Source: Hyperoodon ampullatus (taxonomy: Eukaryota > Chordata > Mammalia > Artiodactyla > Ziphiidae). Taken from it: a stretch of 64,000 nucleotides of DNA. Of the stretch, positions 24,573 to 34,446 are shown piece after piece. The stretch spans positions 7,515,527 to 7,579,526 of the forward strand of contig OX457074.1 of assembly GCA_949752795.1 (NCBI GenBank), given 5' to 3'. Numbering within the stretch: the stretch's first letter is position 1; the number at the start of each line of letters is the position of its first letter. A model generated the notes under the pieces. That model saw nothing but the letters and a program-made list of their open reading frames with translations. It did no database searches and had not been told where the DNA came from. Position numbers and translations under genes: made by a program.

Positions 24573-24999
24573 GATTACTAGAAAGTGACCCTAAAGGCTG
24601 TATATTTTCCCTGACGATGAGTACTTTCAATGTTCTCCCGTACATCTACAACGGGGATCTGTTATGATAACCGGCACACCCCTCACCGCTCTGGCCTGTC
24701 AGAGGCCCTCAGCAAATCGTTGCCCCAGAGAAGAATGGATGAGCCCAGGGTTGTGCCTGACAGTTGGCTGCCGGGCCTCGGGGGAAGACCTCTGCCCTTG
24801 GACGACCTTTGGAAGCCTCGTGGGTGAGTCAGGCAGCCTGTCTCTCCTCTGAGAGTTGGGGGTGATAACACTTCCTCAGGGTCCTGTAAAGGTAAAATGA
24901 GATTGTGACCAGGAATGTGCCATAAGCAGTGCCTGGCTCACACACAGAGGCACTAACAAACCGTCGGTGAGTAGATCTGAGCCCCACGAACGGTTTCTT

Positions 25000-26170
25000 G
25001 CCCTCTGGACTGGAACTCCTTGATGCAACGCTCATGTTGGCCTCCTGACCTGGAAGCTGACCAGACTGTCCCGGTCAGGGCAACCAGCGGGCCCGGGCGG
25101 GAGGATAAGAATGGTGGGTGGGGTGGGGTGGGGTGGGGTGGGGTGGGGTGGGCACGGAGAGATGAGGGAATTTATTTAGAGCCCCTTTTTATTTTCTGGG
25201 ACATGGAAAATACTTCCGTGGCTGGCCTTCACCCATTTTTTTCCCTATTGAATGGTTGTTCTTTTATAATAACTTCTAGGAGCTCGTTATGTGTTAGAAA
25301 GAGAAGTAGTTTTTCTGTGACTGGGGTTGCAAATATTTATTCTTCCTTGTTTTGTCATTAATCACCTGTAAGTGGTGTGACACCCCTGGGCAGGTGCTGG
25401 GAGTAGACAGAGGCAGGCCAGAAGGCGTTCCTGCCCTCAGGGCGCCTCCAACCCAGGATGGGGACTAAGACACCTGCCCAGATGGCCAGAACACCAAGCA
25501 GGACAAGGAGGAGGCCAGTGAGAGATGAACAGCTGGTTGGGGTGTTCGGACCACAGCCACCCTTTCTCAGGGAAGCCAAATGAGTTGAGCAGAAGGTGGT
25601 CTGATGCACACAGATCGGGACAGGGCTCATGGGATGGGGGGGCCTGAAGAGCCTTGTCAAGCACATCACACATTGTCTCATTTGACCTTCATCCATTCGT
25701 GCAACAAATATCCACCGAGTGCCACGTACATACGGAGCACTACCACAGGTGCTGAGGAAAGAGCAGCAAACAAAACCTTTACCATCGAGGTGAAAAGCAG
25801 TACAGCACTCATATCTGTACCTGCGTGAGTAGACCTACATACCTCTGTGTCTGTGTGTCCGTATCTATGTGTATGTATATCTATGCCACGTGACAATCAT
25901 AGGTGTCAATGACGACTTGGCAGCCGGCAGAGAAATAAGACCAGGTGAAGTGGGACGTGAAACAGGAATGCTCAGGATGGGTAGGTGGAGATAGTTGACA
26001 GCACTGTAAAATGGAATTATTTCTATTTTACAGGCAAGAAGTGACTCTCCCTAGAGTGTACTTATCAAGACAGACCCATGTGCTTGCATTTCCACGCGTA
26101 GCTTCACAAGTCCGCTAATCAGAGAAGCATTATCATTATCCCCAGTTAAAAAAATCATGATCCCCAAATT
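25000..26170 (+). other. U2 intergenic spacer with GGGGT minisatellite and L2-like fragment
   Basis: A GGGGT pentanucleotide repeat spans about 25116-25151 and is three bases longer than in the mirror (37883-37917). At 25690-25800, caacaaatatccaccgagtg resembles an L2 end. No gene is seen. Confidence 0.5.
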
Positions 26171-26299
26171 AAAAAAAACCGAGGCCCCAGTGTTGAGTGA
26201 GATGCTTGAATGCGAACCCTGACTTTGTTTCACATTAGCTGTGTGACCTTAGGCGAGTTGCTTGGCCTCTCAGCAGCACTTCAGTCTTTAGCAGCGCCC

Positions 26300-26436
26300 C
26301 GTGGCTCGAGGGATCCCAGTTCCCCGACCAGGGATGGAACCCGGGCCCCGCCCCCACCCCCGCCCCCCACCCCCCACCCCCCACCCCCGCAGTGAAAGCG
26401 CCGAGTCCTAACCACTGGGCCGCCAGGGAATTCCCT
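26300..26436 (-). repeat. Bov-tA-like SINE with C-rich expansion
   Basis: Antisense: head gggaattccctggcggccca at the 26436 end, tail side ccgaccagggatggaacccg. A CCCCCCA-type repeat has expanded inside it (26345-26390). The mirror is 36598-36734 (+). Confidence 0.7.
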
Positions 26437-26472
26437 CACACACTTCAGATATTCTTAACTTTACGTGTTCTT

Positions 26473-26688
26473 TTTTTTTTTTTTTTTTTTTTTTTTGCGG
26501 TACGCGGGCCTCTCACTGCCGTGGCCTCTCCCGCTGCGGAGCACAGGCTCCGGACGCGCAGTCCCAGCGGCCACGGCCCACGGGCCCAGCCGCTCCGCGG
26601 CATATGGGATCCTCCCGGACCGGGGCACGAACCCGCATCCCCTGCATCGGCAGGCGGACTCCCAACCACCGCGCCACCAGGGAGGCCC
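26473..26688 (-). repeat. CHR-2 type SINE with target-site duplication
   Basis: Antisense CHR-2 with poly(T) start. It is flanked by the perfect 16-base direct repeat aactttacgtgttctt at 26457-26472 and 26689-26704, proof of L1-mediated insertion. The mirror is 36346-36561 (+). Confidence 0.93.
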
Positions 26689-26772
26689 AACTTTACGTGT
26701 TCTTAGTCACGTTAAAAAATAAAGAGAAACGAGTGAAATTCAGTTTAATATTCTCTTTAACTCAAGATACCT

Positions 26773-26900
26773 TGGGAATTCCCTGGCGGTCCAGTGGTTA
26801 GAAGTCGGGGTCGGGGTGGGGGGGTGGGGGGGCCGGGTTTGATTCCCGGTCGGGGTTACCGGGAGCTGCGGCGCGGCCACAAAAGTAGAACAAAAAACAA
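26773..26900 (+). repeat. Bov-tA-like SINE
   Basis: Starts gggaattccctggcggtcca, contains a G-rich expansion and ggtttgattcccggtcgggg, ends in an A-rich tail. The mirror is 36134-36261 (-). Confidence 0.7.
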
Positions 26901-26949
26901 AAACAGATATCTGAAATATCACTTCAACACGTAATTAATACGGAAATCA

Positions 26950-27085
26950 CGGAGATATTTGACAGTTTTTAATACTAAGCCTTTGCAATCCCGTGTGTAT
27001 TTCACACTTAACAGCACATATGGATTAGGAGGAGCCACCTTCCTAGCGCTCCCTAGCTGCGAGTGAGTGGCTAGTGGCTGTGACA
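26950..27085 (+). repeat. Ancient repeat, same family as at 14225
   Basis: Shares tttttaatactaagccttt, tgtgtatttcacactt and gtggctagtggctgt with the family seen at 14225-14755. The mirror is 35949-36084. Confidence 0.45.
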
Positions 27086-28567
27086 GCTCAGGTCAACAGA
27101 ATGGGGATGAGAGTGGAGGGAAACGAGTGAGGCGCTTGCCTTGGCCAAAAAATTTCAGGGAGCACCAAAAACCCAGTAATCAAAATAAATCTCTCGATTA
27201 TCTTAGAATCCAGGTAAGATGCGTTGTACCAAAATCTTACTTACCTTGATTGCTGAAGTGGCACTCCCTTAAATGTTTCGCCCGCCCGCCCCGAAGGCTA
27301 GTTTCCCACTGGCCTCACCTAGTCCTGGCCCCGGATAATACTACTAATACCCACCCCGTGGAGTTATGGGGAGAATCGAATGGGTTAATACACACGGAGC
27401 GCTCGGCAGAGGGGCGGCCACTGGGAAGGGCTCAGGCAGCACCCGCCATCAGGCTTTCCCTGCGGCGGGGTGAAACGACCCACTGGGTTTCAGTCGTACA
27501 TCAGTGATACCTTCTAGCTCTTCTGAGATCCAGTGGAAGAAACAGAAACTCCCCAACTAAAGTGAAGCTCTGTTAGGAAGGGGGATGGAAAAGGTTTACG
27601 CTGCCTGGGCAGCCTGCAAGCCTTTCCCACAGAGAAGCGTTGCCGCTGCGAAACTTTATCCCCGCTTTGCCAGAGGCCTTAATTTATTTATGGGCCTTGA
27701 TGCCCAGAGCGTCCCTGGCAGTCCCTCTCCTCTCTGGTGTCCTGCCACCCCAGGCCAGATCTTCCCCCTCTTCACCCCTGGATCGGGCCAGGACCCTCCT
27801 AAGTGCTTCTCCGATTCAGTCTGTTTTGCACACCTTTTGTTCCCTCAACAAACGTTTACTGTGCACCTCCTACAGGCCGGGCACTGGGCTAGTGCTGGGA
27901 TACAGAGGTGAAGTGCTGACGAGGGTCGCCGCCCTCAAGGATCTCGGATTTCAGTGGCGGAGATACAGGACTGCCCCCAACGAGTGGTGAATGGTGGACT
28001 TGAAGTCCGGGGTGGGATGAAATACAAAGGAGGGCCGCAATCATCCGGGGGTGGGGTGGGGTGGGGTGTGGTGCGGAAGAGCCCCTGAGGAAGGCTTGCT
28101 GGGGCAGCTGAAGCCGAAGCGGAGCCCAGAGGCTCTGCATAAGAATTAGACAGGCGAGGAGGAGGTGTAGGGAAAGGAGGTCTCAGGCAGAGGAAGCTTT
28201 CTGTAGGAGGCCCGGGATCTGGGTTCATTCGTAGAAGCACCGACCGACGCAGGCGCTTGAGTTGGAGAGAATCCCTCCAGCTGCTCAGCCCGGCCCTCCG
28301 CATCCACACACCTCCTCCCTTCCCCACTGTGGGCCATCCGCCTTCCGCCTGGCAGGGAGATTACCCCACCGGCCCTGGGAAGCCCCCGTCTAGATCTTCC
28401 GCTCCCCGGAGTCAGAATGAGCGCCCCATCCGACCCTACGAAGCGGAGGCCTATTTAACACATTGCAGTCTGGGCGTTTCTAGCGAATGTGTCTTGCGAC
28501 CTCGTCTTCAGGAAAGCTCTCAGCCAACGGCTCCTCCCACAGGCCCCTCTAGCCGCCCACCCCGAAT
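27086..28567 (+). other. U2 intergenic spacer, mostly unassigned
   Basis: At 27835-27915 caacaaacgtttactgtgca resembles an L2 end. Otherwise no exon or RNA gene was recognised. Confidence 0.4.
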
Positions 28568-28587
28568 CCCCTACGGTTCGGTCTTTT

Positions 28588-28801
28588 TGTTTTGTTTTGT
28601 TTTTTTGGTTTTTTGGTTTTTGCGGTTCACTGCTGTGGCCTCTCCCGTTGCGGAGCACAGGCTCCGGACGCGCAGGCTCAGCGGCCATGGCTCACAGGCC
28701 CAGCCGCTCCGCGGCATGTGGGATCTTCCCAGACCGGGGCACGAACCCGCGTCCCCTGCATCGGCAGGCGGACTCGCAACCACTGCGCCACCAGGGAAGC
28801 C
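28588..28801 (-). repeat. CHR-2 type SINE inserted upstream of U2 copy B
   Basis: Antisense CHR-2 with a TTTTG/TTTTTGG-rich tail. The flanking 20-base direct repeats are at 28568-28587 and 28802-28821 (cccctacggttcggtctttt). It lies only about 120 bases before the DSE of U2 copy B. The mirror is 34233-34446 (+). Confidence 0.93.
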
Positions 28802-28924
28802 CCCCTACGGTTCGGTCTTTTGTCTCCGCTTGCATTGATGCCAAAGAGGAGCTCCCCCGCAGCAGCCCAGAGGATAAGGTCAGCCCGCCGGAGCCGCGCC
28901 CCCTTGGGCGGGCGGGGGCGGGGC

Positions 28925-28932
28925 ATGCGAAT
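28925..28932 (+). promoter_or_regulatory. DSE of U2 copy B, one-base octamer variant
   Basis: atgcgaat, one mismatch to the octamer, at -233 as in copy A and next to the GC box ggcgggggcgggg. Confidence 0.7.
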
Positions 28933-29100
28933 TAGAAATGGCGCTCCAGCCCGAGAACGACGAAGCTACAACAGATCCAGGATTCCTCTTCTACAATGTA
29001 GAGAATAAAAACTCTGCACGAGAGTGTGGTGTGGTGCCACCCACAGTACTGTCACCGAAGCAAAGGAAGTGAGACCTCGAGTGAGCCGTGACATGGGTCA

Positions 29101-29118
29101 CACTGAGTCTAATATGGA
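29101..29118 (+). promoter_or_regulatory. PSE-like element of U2 copy B
   Basis: cactgagtctaatatgga at -57 to -40, nearly identical to copy A. Confidence 0.6.
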
Positions 29119-29157
29119 TGAGAGGAGGACGGTGACAGGGATGGCAGGCTGTTGGGT

Positions 29158-29345
29158 ATCGCTTCTCGGCCTTTTGGCTAAGATCAAGTGTAGTATCTGT
29201 TCTTATCAGTTTAATATCTGATACGTTCTCTACCCGAGAACAATATATTAAACGGGTTTTTGGAGTTAGGGGCCGGAGTAGGAGCTTGCTCCGTCCGCTC
29301 CACGCATCGACTTGGTATTGCAGTGTTTCCAGGCCTGGTGCACGT
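29158..29345 (+). ncRNA. RNU2: U2 snRNA variant, copy B (left arm)
   Basis: 188 bases, 5' half unchanged including GTAGTA. Stem IIa carries a paired change (gtt...aac instead of gtc...gac) that keeps pairing. The Sm site reads ggtttttgg, losing the A that precedes the U run. Further changes are gagttaggggccgg after the Sm site, gcagtgtttccaggcct in stem-loop IV and a 3' end ggtgcacgt instead of ggtgcaccc. The pre-U2 hairpin (cccctccgggg) and 3' box remain. It could be an expressed variant with altered Sm binding or a pseudogene starting to decay. Confidence 0.88.
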
Positions 29346-29369
29346 CCCCCTCCGGGGGCGGTAACTAAG

Positions 29370-29385
29370 GTTTAAAAAGGAAGAG
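29370..29385 (+). terminator. 3' box of U2 copy B
   Basis: gtttaaaaaggaagag fits the snRNA 3' box, 24 bases after the mature end. The mirror is 33649-33664. Confidence 0.75.
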
Positions 29386-29389
29386 TCGT

Positions 29390-30220
29390 GTGTCGCTGTG
29401 CGCTCCTTTAGCGAAGTTTTTTTCTGTCTGAGTGGACCAGAGCTTTTCCGTTCTCAGTAGTGTTTTATGAAACGTTTCACGTCTTTTTCTCTTGTAGGCT
29501 TGTTTGTATAGGTTGATACTTGTAGGAAAAGGAGTAGTTACTGGAGTAGAGGAAAGAACCCGCTGTGCCTGCTGAGAGAACTCTCACAGTTTCCCACTTT
29601 TCAGCGTGGGGAGGGTTTACGTACTGGTTGGGGGAAGGCCCCACGACCAGAAGCTGACTGCCCTCTCCCTGCCCCTGTGTGCTTTGGCTGTTTTCGCATT
29701 CACCCTGCCGTCTCTCTCCGTTTCTTTTTCTGTTAGTAAACTGAACGTCCCTTTCTCCATTTTTTCTCTCATTTCCCCCAAATTTTAAATCCTGTTTATG
29801 CGCTAAGAATTTCTCCTCTTTTCTGCCTTCTCTCCAAGTGGAGCTTTGTGCTTTTGCTCAAACTTGGCGTCCTCTGGAGGACATAGTTTCTACCCCACAC
29901 CCTTCTCAGGGGGCCTGTCTCCCACATTCCTCCGTCTGTGGAAACTAGGAAAGGAGCGGAGAGGGTATTCCAAGCTTTCTCTAGCTGCTCCCAGACCGTT
30001 TTTCCACGTCATCCTCAAAGCAGAAAGAAAACAGTAGCTTGAGTCTTCTGTTCTTCCGTCTCTGCTTCCCCCGGCTTCTTTTGGTGTCTCCAGCATTACT
30101 CCCGTCCTAGTGTTTCCTGACGTCAATATCCACAGGCAGAAAAGGATCGCGCGCGAGGGCAGCTCCCGCTGAGAGCCACGAAGATCCACCCGGAATGGAG
30201 GTTTAAATGATGGGCTTTCC
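29390..30220 (+). other. Spacer between U2 copies B and C
   Basis: Only the first 51 bases are present in the right arm; everything from 29441 to 33393 is single-copy in this window. No feature was recognised. Confidence 0.4.
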
Positions 30221-30513
30221 GGGCTTCTCTGGTGGCTCAGTGGTTAACAATCCGCCTGCCAGGGCAGGGGCCACGGGTTCGAGCCCTGGTCCAGGAAGAT
30301 CCCACAGGCCGCGGAGCAACTAAGCCCGTGTGCCGCAACTACTGAGCCTGCGTGCTGCAGCTACTGCAGCCCGCACGCCTAGAGCCCGCAACAAGAGAAG
30401 GCACCGCAATGAGAAGCCCGCCCGCTCGCCGCAACGAGAGCAAGCCCCCGAGCAGCAACGAAGATCCAACGCAGCCAAAAATAAATAAATAAATTTATAT
30501 TAAAAAAAAAAAA
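30221..30513 (+). repeat. CHR-1 type SINE, full length
   Basis: Head cgggcttctctggtggctca, then the CHR-1 body with repeated gcaacta/gcccgc units and an ataaataaataaatt plus poly(A) tail. Short flanking repeats of tgatgggcttt occur on both sides. There is no mirror copy. Confidence 0.88.
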
Positions 30514-31302
30514 GTGATGGGCTTTTCACTTAGGTGTGTGTGTTGGTTGTACTGTATACAGCTGACTGACAAGGAGAGGTCACTGAAGGAGTTTTATTCC
30601 TTACAGTTCCCAAGAGAAAGAGAGGGCACGCCACACCCTGCAGAGAGCCACATCGGGACTCGGCCTGGCCTGCTTGGGTGGGAGGCAGGAGAGGAGAGTA
30701 TATGGCCTTTATCGTCCTGGGGAGGGGAGGGGAGGGGAGGGTGGGAAGAATGGGCAGAGGCAGCAGGGTAGGCAAGTTTGAGCAAGGTTCGGATTGGACC
30801 ATTAGAATAGCATTCGGTGAGCTTTGGGCTGCAGGGCTGTTCTCTAGTTGTGAGAGGTACCGGGCCCTGGGGTGAGAGAGGGCAGGGGAAATACTAGCTG
30901 GAGGGTGAGAGTAACTAGAGGAGGCAGTTGCAGATACGGGTGTTGGAAGATTGCTTTGCAGGTGAACGGCAGGCTCCCGAAGCAAGTGGGTTGCATTTCT
31001 AGGAATTAGTTAGTCCTGCGAGGGGCAGTCTCTTCCAGGCCAGCAGGCAGGCCCTCAAGATGTCAAAGCACCGTAAATTATAGAAAAATTTAAAACACGA
31101 TTAATCCAGTGGATGATCATTTTATTTGAACTTTCCAGTCTCGGGATTACCTAGGGGTAGAGAAGGTGGAAAGGCAAAGAGGGCGCTAGGAGAAGCATTC
31201 GACATACACCTCTCCTACCAAGGCATCCGCCCCCGCAGCACGAGATCAGATTCCAATGAACAGTATACATTGGGGGTTATTCATTCAAGAAATATGGATT
31301 GA
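30514..31302 (+). other. Spacer, possible LTR-like antisense segment, unassigned
   Basis: Contains a GGGGA tract at 30718-30740 and, on the - strand, AATAAAACTCCTTCAGTGAC near 30580. A named repeat could not be assigned. Confidence 0.3.
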
Positions 31303-31600
31303 GGGACTTCCCTGGTGGCGCCGTGGTTAAGAATCCGCCTGCCGATGCAGGGGACACGGGTTCGAGCCCTGGTCCGGGAAGATCCCACATGCCGCGGAGC
31401 AACTAAGCCCGAGCGCCACAAGTACTGAAGCCCGCGCGCCTACACAACAAGAAAAGCCACCGCAATGAGAAGTCCGCGCGCGGCAACTAGAGAAAGCCCG
31501 CACTTAGCAACGAAGACCGAACACAGCCAACAGTAAATAAATAAATAAAGCAAATAAATAGATAGATAGATAAATATTTAAAAAGAAGAAGAACAACAAG
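31303..31600 (+). repeat. CHR-1 type SINE, full length
   Basis: Head gagggacttccctggtggcg, box B-like ggttcgagccctggtccggg, ends in aataaataaataaagc and GATA-type repeats. There is no mirror copy. Confidence 0.88.
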
Positions 31601-32350
31601 ACCTAGAGGAAGGTTTAGGAAATTATTGTATAAATCCTTTCGAGTCAAAATCTGAAAGATATTGTTTTAATTGACAAATATGATATAAAAAGAACCTTCC
31701 ATGAAACCTTTAAGCAATGGAATCATCACCTTAAGTAAAGCCAAAGCCAGATATCCAACAGGAGAAAATGTTCACCGCTTCCATTACAGACAAAGGGCCA
31801 GTCCCCTGAATGTGTAAATTGCAGATCCACGCCCTTAGGATAAAGCCCAACCGAGAATCCAGGAGGAAAAAGGGTCGAAGACCCCCAACAAGGAGTTAGT
31901 TCACAGAGAGAAAATAAAGGCGTCTCCGAAACAGGAGAGGACGCTCAACCTTATTTACCCAAGATTAGAAAACTGCAAATCCAAACTATGCCGAGGTACC
32001 ATTTTCACCTATGAGATCGACCCCTCCCCCTTTCCCCACCCCGCAGCAAAAAAGCATTCTCAGGTTTGATGCCACGTGGGGTTGTTGGCGAGGCTGGGGA
32101 AAGAGGCGCTGCCGTGCTCTTCCGGTCACCGTCCGTGATCTCCCGAGCTTCAAGGCTCCGTTGCAGTGAGGATGGCTGGGACCGCGACGGCCCTGCACCA
32201 CCGCGAGGGCACGAGGGCACAAGGGCACGCGACCGGCCTCCGCAGAGCGCCGTGCACGGGGGCCGGGCGCGATTCGCAGGCCCTTCAGTCCGTGCACGTC
32301 GATTTGAGCAAACTCCGCGGGAGTGAATCACGCTGCGAAAACGGAGATGC
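31601..32350 (+). repeat. L1 fragment (ORF2 end and 3' region)
   Basis: Sense L1-like text: aggacgctcaaccttattta, agaaaactgcaaatccaaac, gaggtaccattttcacctat, then gttgttggcgaggctgggga. The reading frame is broken. It separates U2 copies B and C. Confidence 0.65.
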
Positions 32351-32888
32351 TCAGTTATTGATTTGCGACGGGCAGTGTGGCATTCCAACGACTGTCACCG
32401 AGGGCATCCCTTCTCAGGACGACACCCCACCACCACCACCAGGGGACCCGAACCGTCGGGCAGAAGACGGGCGGGAGAACACCGACGCGAGCAGAGCGGC
32501 CCCGAGCAAGGAGGGGCGAGGGGGTGTGGTGGTGGCGGCGGTGGCGGTGGCGGCTGAAGGGCCGCCGTAATCATGGCGTGTGTCGGGCACTGGCTAAGCG
32601 TGGAGGAGGCACTCTTTACTCACTGAACGGTTGTTGAAGGTGCCGTGCGTGCGTGGGGGAAGAGCGGTGGACAAAAGCAAGTTCTTGATTGCTGGGGCTC
32701 GAACCGTGACAGCTGCTACCGTGTCAGCGCTCCCCTCGCATTCTCCGGCTGCCGCCCCTGTCTCCGGTCTGCGGCGGGAGGTGCACCGGCCAGGAGGCCA
32801 GGAGGCGGGCTCCGGGCGCGAGGAGCCGGTCCGGAGGGTGGAGTCGGCCCTTGGGAGCCGCGCGTCCTCGGGCGACAGAAGGCGGAGC
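32351..32888 (+). other. GC-rich upstream flank of U2 copy C
   Basis: CpG- and GGT/GGC-rich sequence, including a GTGGTGGCGGCGG-type run at about 32525-32560. No gene is recognised; it may belong to the copy C regulatory region. Confidence 0.35.
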
Positions 32889-32896
32889 ATGCAGAT
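32889..32896 (+). promoter_or_regulatory. Degenerate DSE octamer of U2 copy C
   Basis: atgcagat at -221, one mismatch to the octamer, in a context (gcatgcagattagaaatggc) homologous to the DSE of copies A and B. Confidence 0.6.
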
Positions 32897-33048
32897 TAGA
32901 AATGGCTGTTCGGCGCGGGAAGGACGGGACAATCAAGTACACAGAATTTCTCCTCACGAAGGTAGAGAACAGAAAGTCTGCACCGGAGTCTAGTGATAGC
33001 ACGGTGGACGATGCAAAAGGAGGCAGACGAGGCGTGAGGACGAGGGCG

Positions 33049-33066
33049 CTCACCGTGGCTTGAATA
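33049..33066 (+). promoter_or_regulatory. PSE of U2 copy C
   Basis: ctcaccgtggcttgaata at -61 to -44 closely resembles the mammalian U2 PSE and is better than the elements of copies A and B. Confidence 0.75.
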
Positions 33067-33109
33067 GGGCTGAAGGGAGAACGGCAACGGCCAGAGGCGG
33101 AGAGGTGGT

Positions 33110-33297
33110 ATCGCTTCTCGGCCTTTTGGCTAAGATCAAGTGTAGTATCTGTTCTTATCAGTTTAATATCTGATACGTCCTCTATCCGAGGACAATATAT
33201 TAAATGGATTTTTGGAGCTGGGAGTCGGAATAGGAGCTTGCTCCGTCCGCTCCACGCATCGACCTGGTATTGCAGTATCTCCAGGAACGGTGCACCC
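33110..33297 (+). ncRNA. RNU2: U2 snRNA, copy C, most canonical
   Basis: 188 bases. Stem IIa (gtcctctatccgaggac), Sm site gatttttgg and the end gcagtatctccaggaacgg through tgcaccc are nearly the mammalian consensus. The pre-U2 3' hairpin (cccccctttcgggg) follows, but no clear 3' box is visible; the nearest A-rich stretch is gtgaaaaaaagatg at 33323. It is present once because the right contig starts before the mirror position. Confidence 0.95.
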
Positions 33298-33393
33298 CCC
33301 TTTCGGGGACTAAACCACCTCGTGAAAAAAAGATGTCGCTTTCCAGCTTGCTACCTTGTGCAGTTCGCTGCTGTGCAGCCGCCGCTGTGACCA

Positions 33394-33593
33394 NNNNNNN
33401 NNNNNNNNNNNNNNNNNNNNNNNNNNNNNNNNNNNNNNNNNNNNNNNNNNNNNNNNNNNNNNNNNNNNNNNNNNNNNNNNNNNNNNNNNNNNNNNNNNNN
33501 NNNNNNNNNNNNNNNNNNNNNNNNNNNNNNNNNNNNNNNNNNNNNNNNNNNNNNNNNNNNNNNNNNNNNNNNNNNNNNNNNNNNNNNNNNNNN
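33394..33593. other. Assembly gap of exactly 200 N
   Basis: A run of exactly 200 N separates the two arms. A round fixed length is the usual mark of a scaffolding join of unknown size, not a measured gap. Both flanking contigs end in U2-containing sequence: the left one 96 bases after U2 copy C, the right one about 95 bases beyond the mature end of U2 copy B. The missing sequence is therefore probably more U2 array. Confidence 0.95.
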
Positions 33594-33688
33594 CTGGTCC
33601 ACTCAGACAGAAAAAAACTTCGCTAAAGGAGCGCACAGCGACACACGACTCTTCCTTTTTAAACCTTAGTTACCGCCCCCGGAGGGGG

Positions 33689-33876
33689 ACGTGCACCAGG
33701 CCTGGAAACACTGCAATACCAAGTCGATGCGTGGAGCGGACGGAGCAAGCTCCTACTCCGGCCCCTAACTCCAAAAACCCGTTTAATATATTGTTCTCGG
33801 GTAGAGAACGTATCAGATATTAAACTGATAAGAACAGATACTACACTTGATCTTAGCCAAAAGGCCGAGAAGCGAT
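33689..33876 (-). ncRNA. RNU2: U2 snRNA variant, copy B' (right arm)
   Basis: Mirror of copy B, with the same paired stem IIa change and weakened Sm site. Its promoter is mirrored too: DSE variant 34102-34109 and PSE-like element 33916-33933. The 3' box is at 33649-33664, and the contig begins 55 bases beyond it. Confidence 0.88.
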
Positions 33877-34232
33877 ACCCAACAGCCTGCCATCCCTGTC
33901 ACCGTCCTCCTCTCATCCATATTAGACTCAGTGTGACCCATGTCACGGCTCACTCGAGGTCTCACTTCCTTTGCTTCGGTGACAGTACTGTGGGTGGCAC
34001 CACACCACACTCTCGTGCAGAGTTTTTATTCTCTACATTGTAGAAGAGGAATCCTGGATCTGTTGTAGCTTCGTCGTTCTCGGGCTGGAGCGCCATTTCT
34101 AATTCGCATGCCCCGCCCCCGCCCGCCCAAGGGGGCGCGGCTCCGGCGGGCTGACCTTATCCTCTGGGCTGCTGCGGGGGAGCTCCTCTTTGGCATCAAT
34201 GCAAGCGGAGACAAAAGACCGAACCGTAGGGG

Positions 34233-34446
34233 GGCTTCCCTGGTGGCGCAGTGGTTGCGAGTCCGCCTGCCGATGCAGGGGACGCGGGTTCGTGCCCCGG
34301 TCTGGGAAGATCCCACATGCCGCGGAGCGGCTGGGCCTGTGAGCCATGGCCGCTGAGCCTGCGCGTCCGGAGCCTGTGCTCCGCAACGGGAGAGGCCACA
34401 GCAGTGAACCGCAAAAACCAAAAAACCAAAAAAACAAAACAAAACA
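34233..34446 (+). repeat. CHR-2 type SINE (right arm)
   Basis: Mirror of 28588-28801; target-site repeats at 34213-34232 and 34447-34466. Confidence 0.92.

Noticed and set aside
23212..33297. Calling all U2 copies retro-pseudogenes
   Set aside because: They are full length, have DSE and PSE at the expected distances and pre-U2 3' hairpins, and lack poly(A) tails and target duplications, so they are gene duplicates; functionality of A and B remains open.
33270..33823. Open frames crossing the run of N
   Set aside because: They are open only because N cannot encode a stop; no protein evidence.
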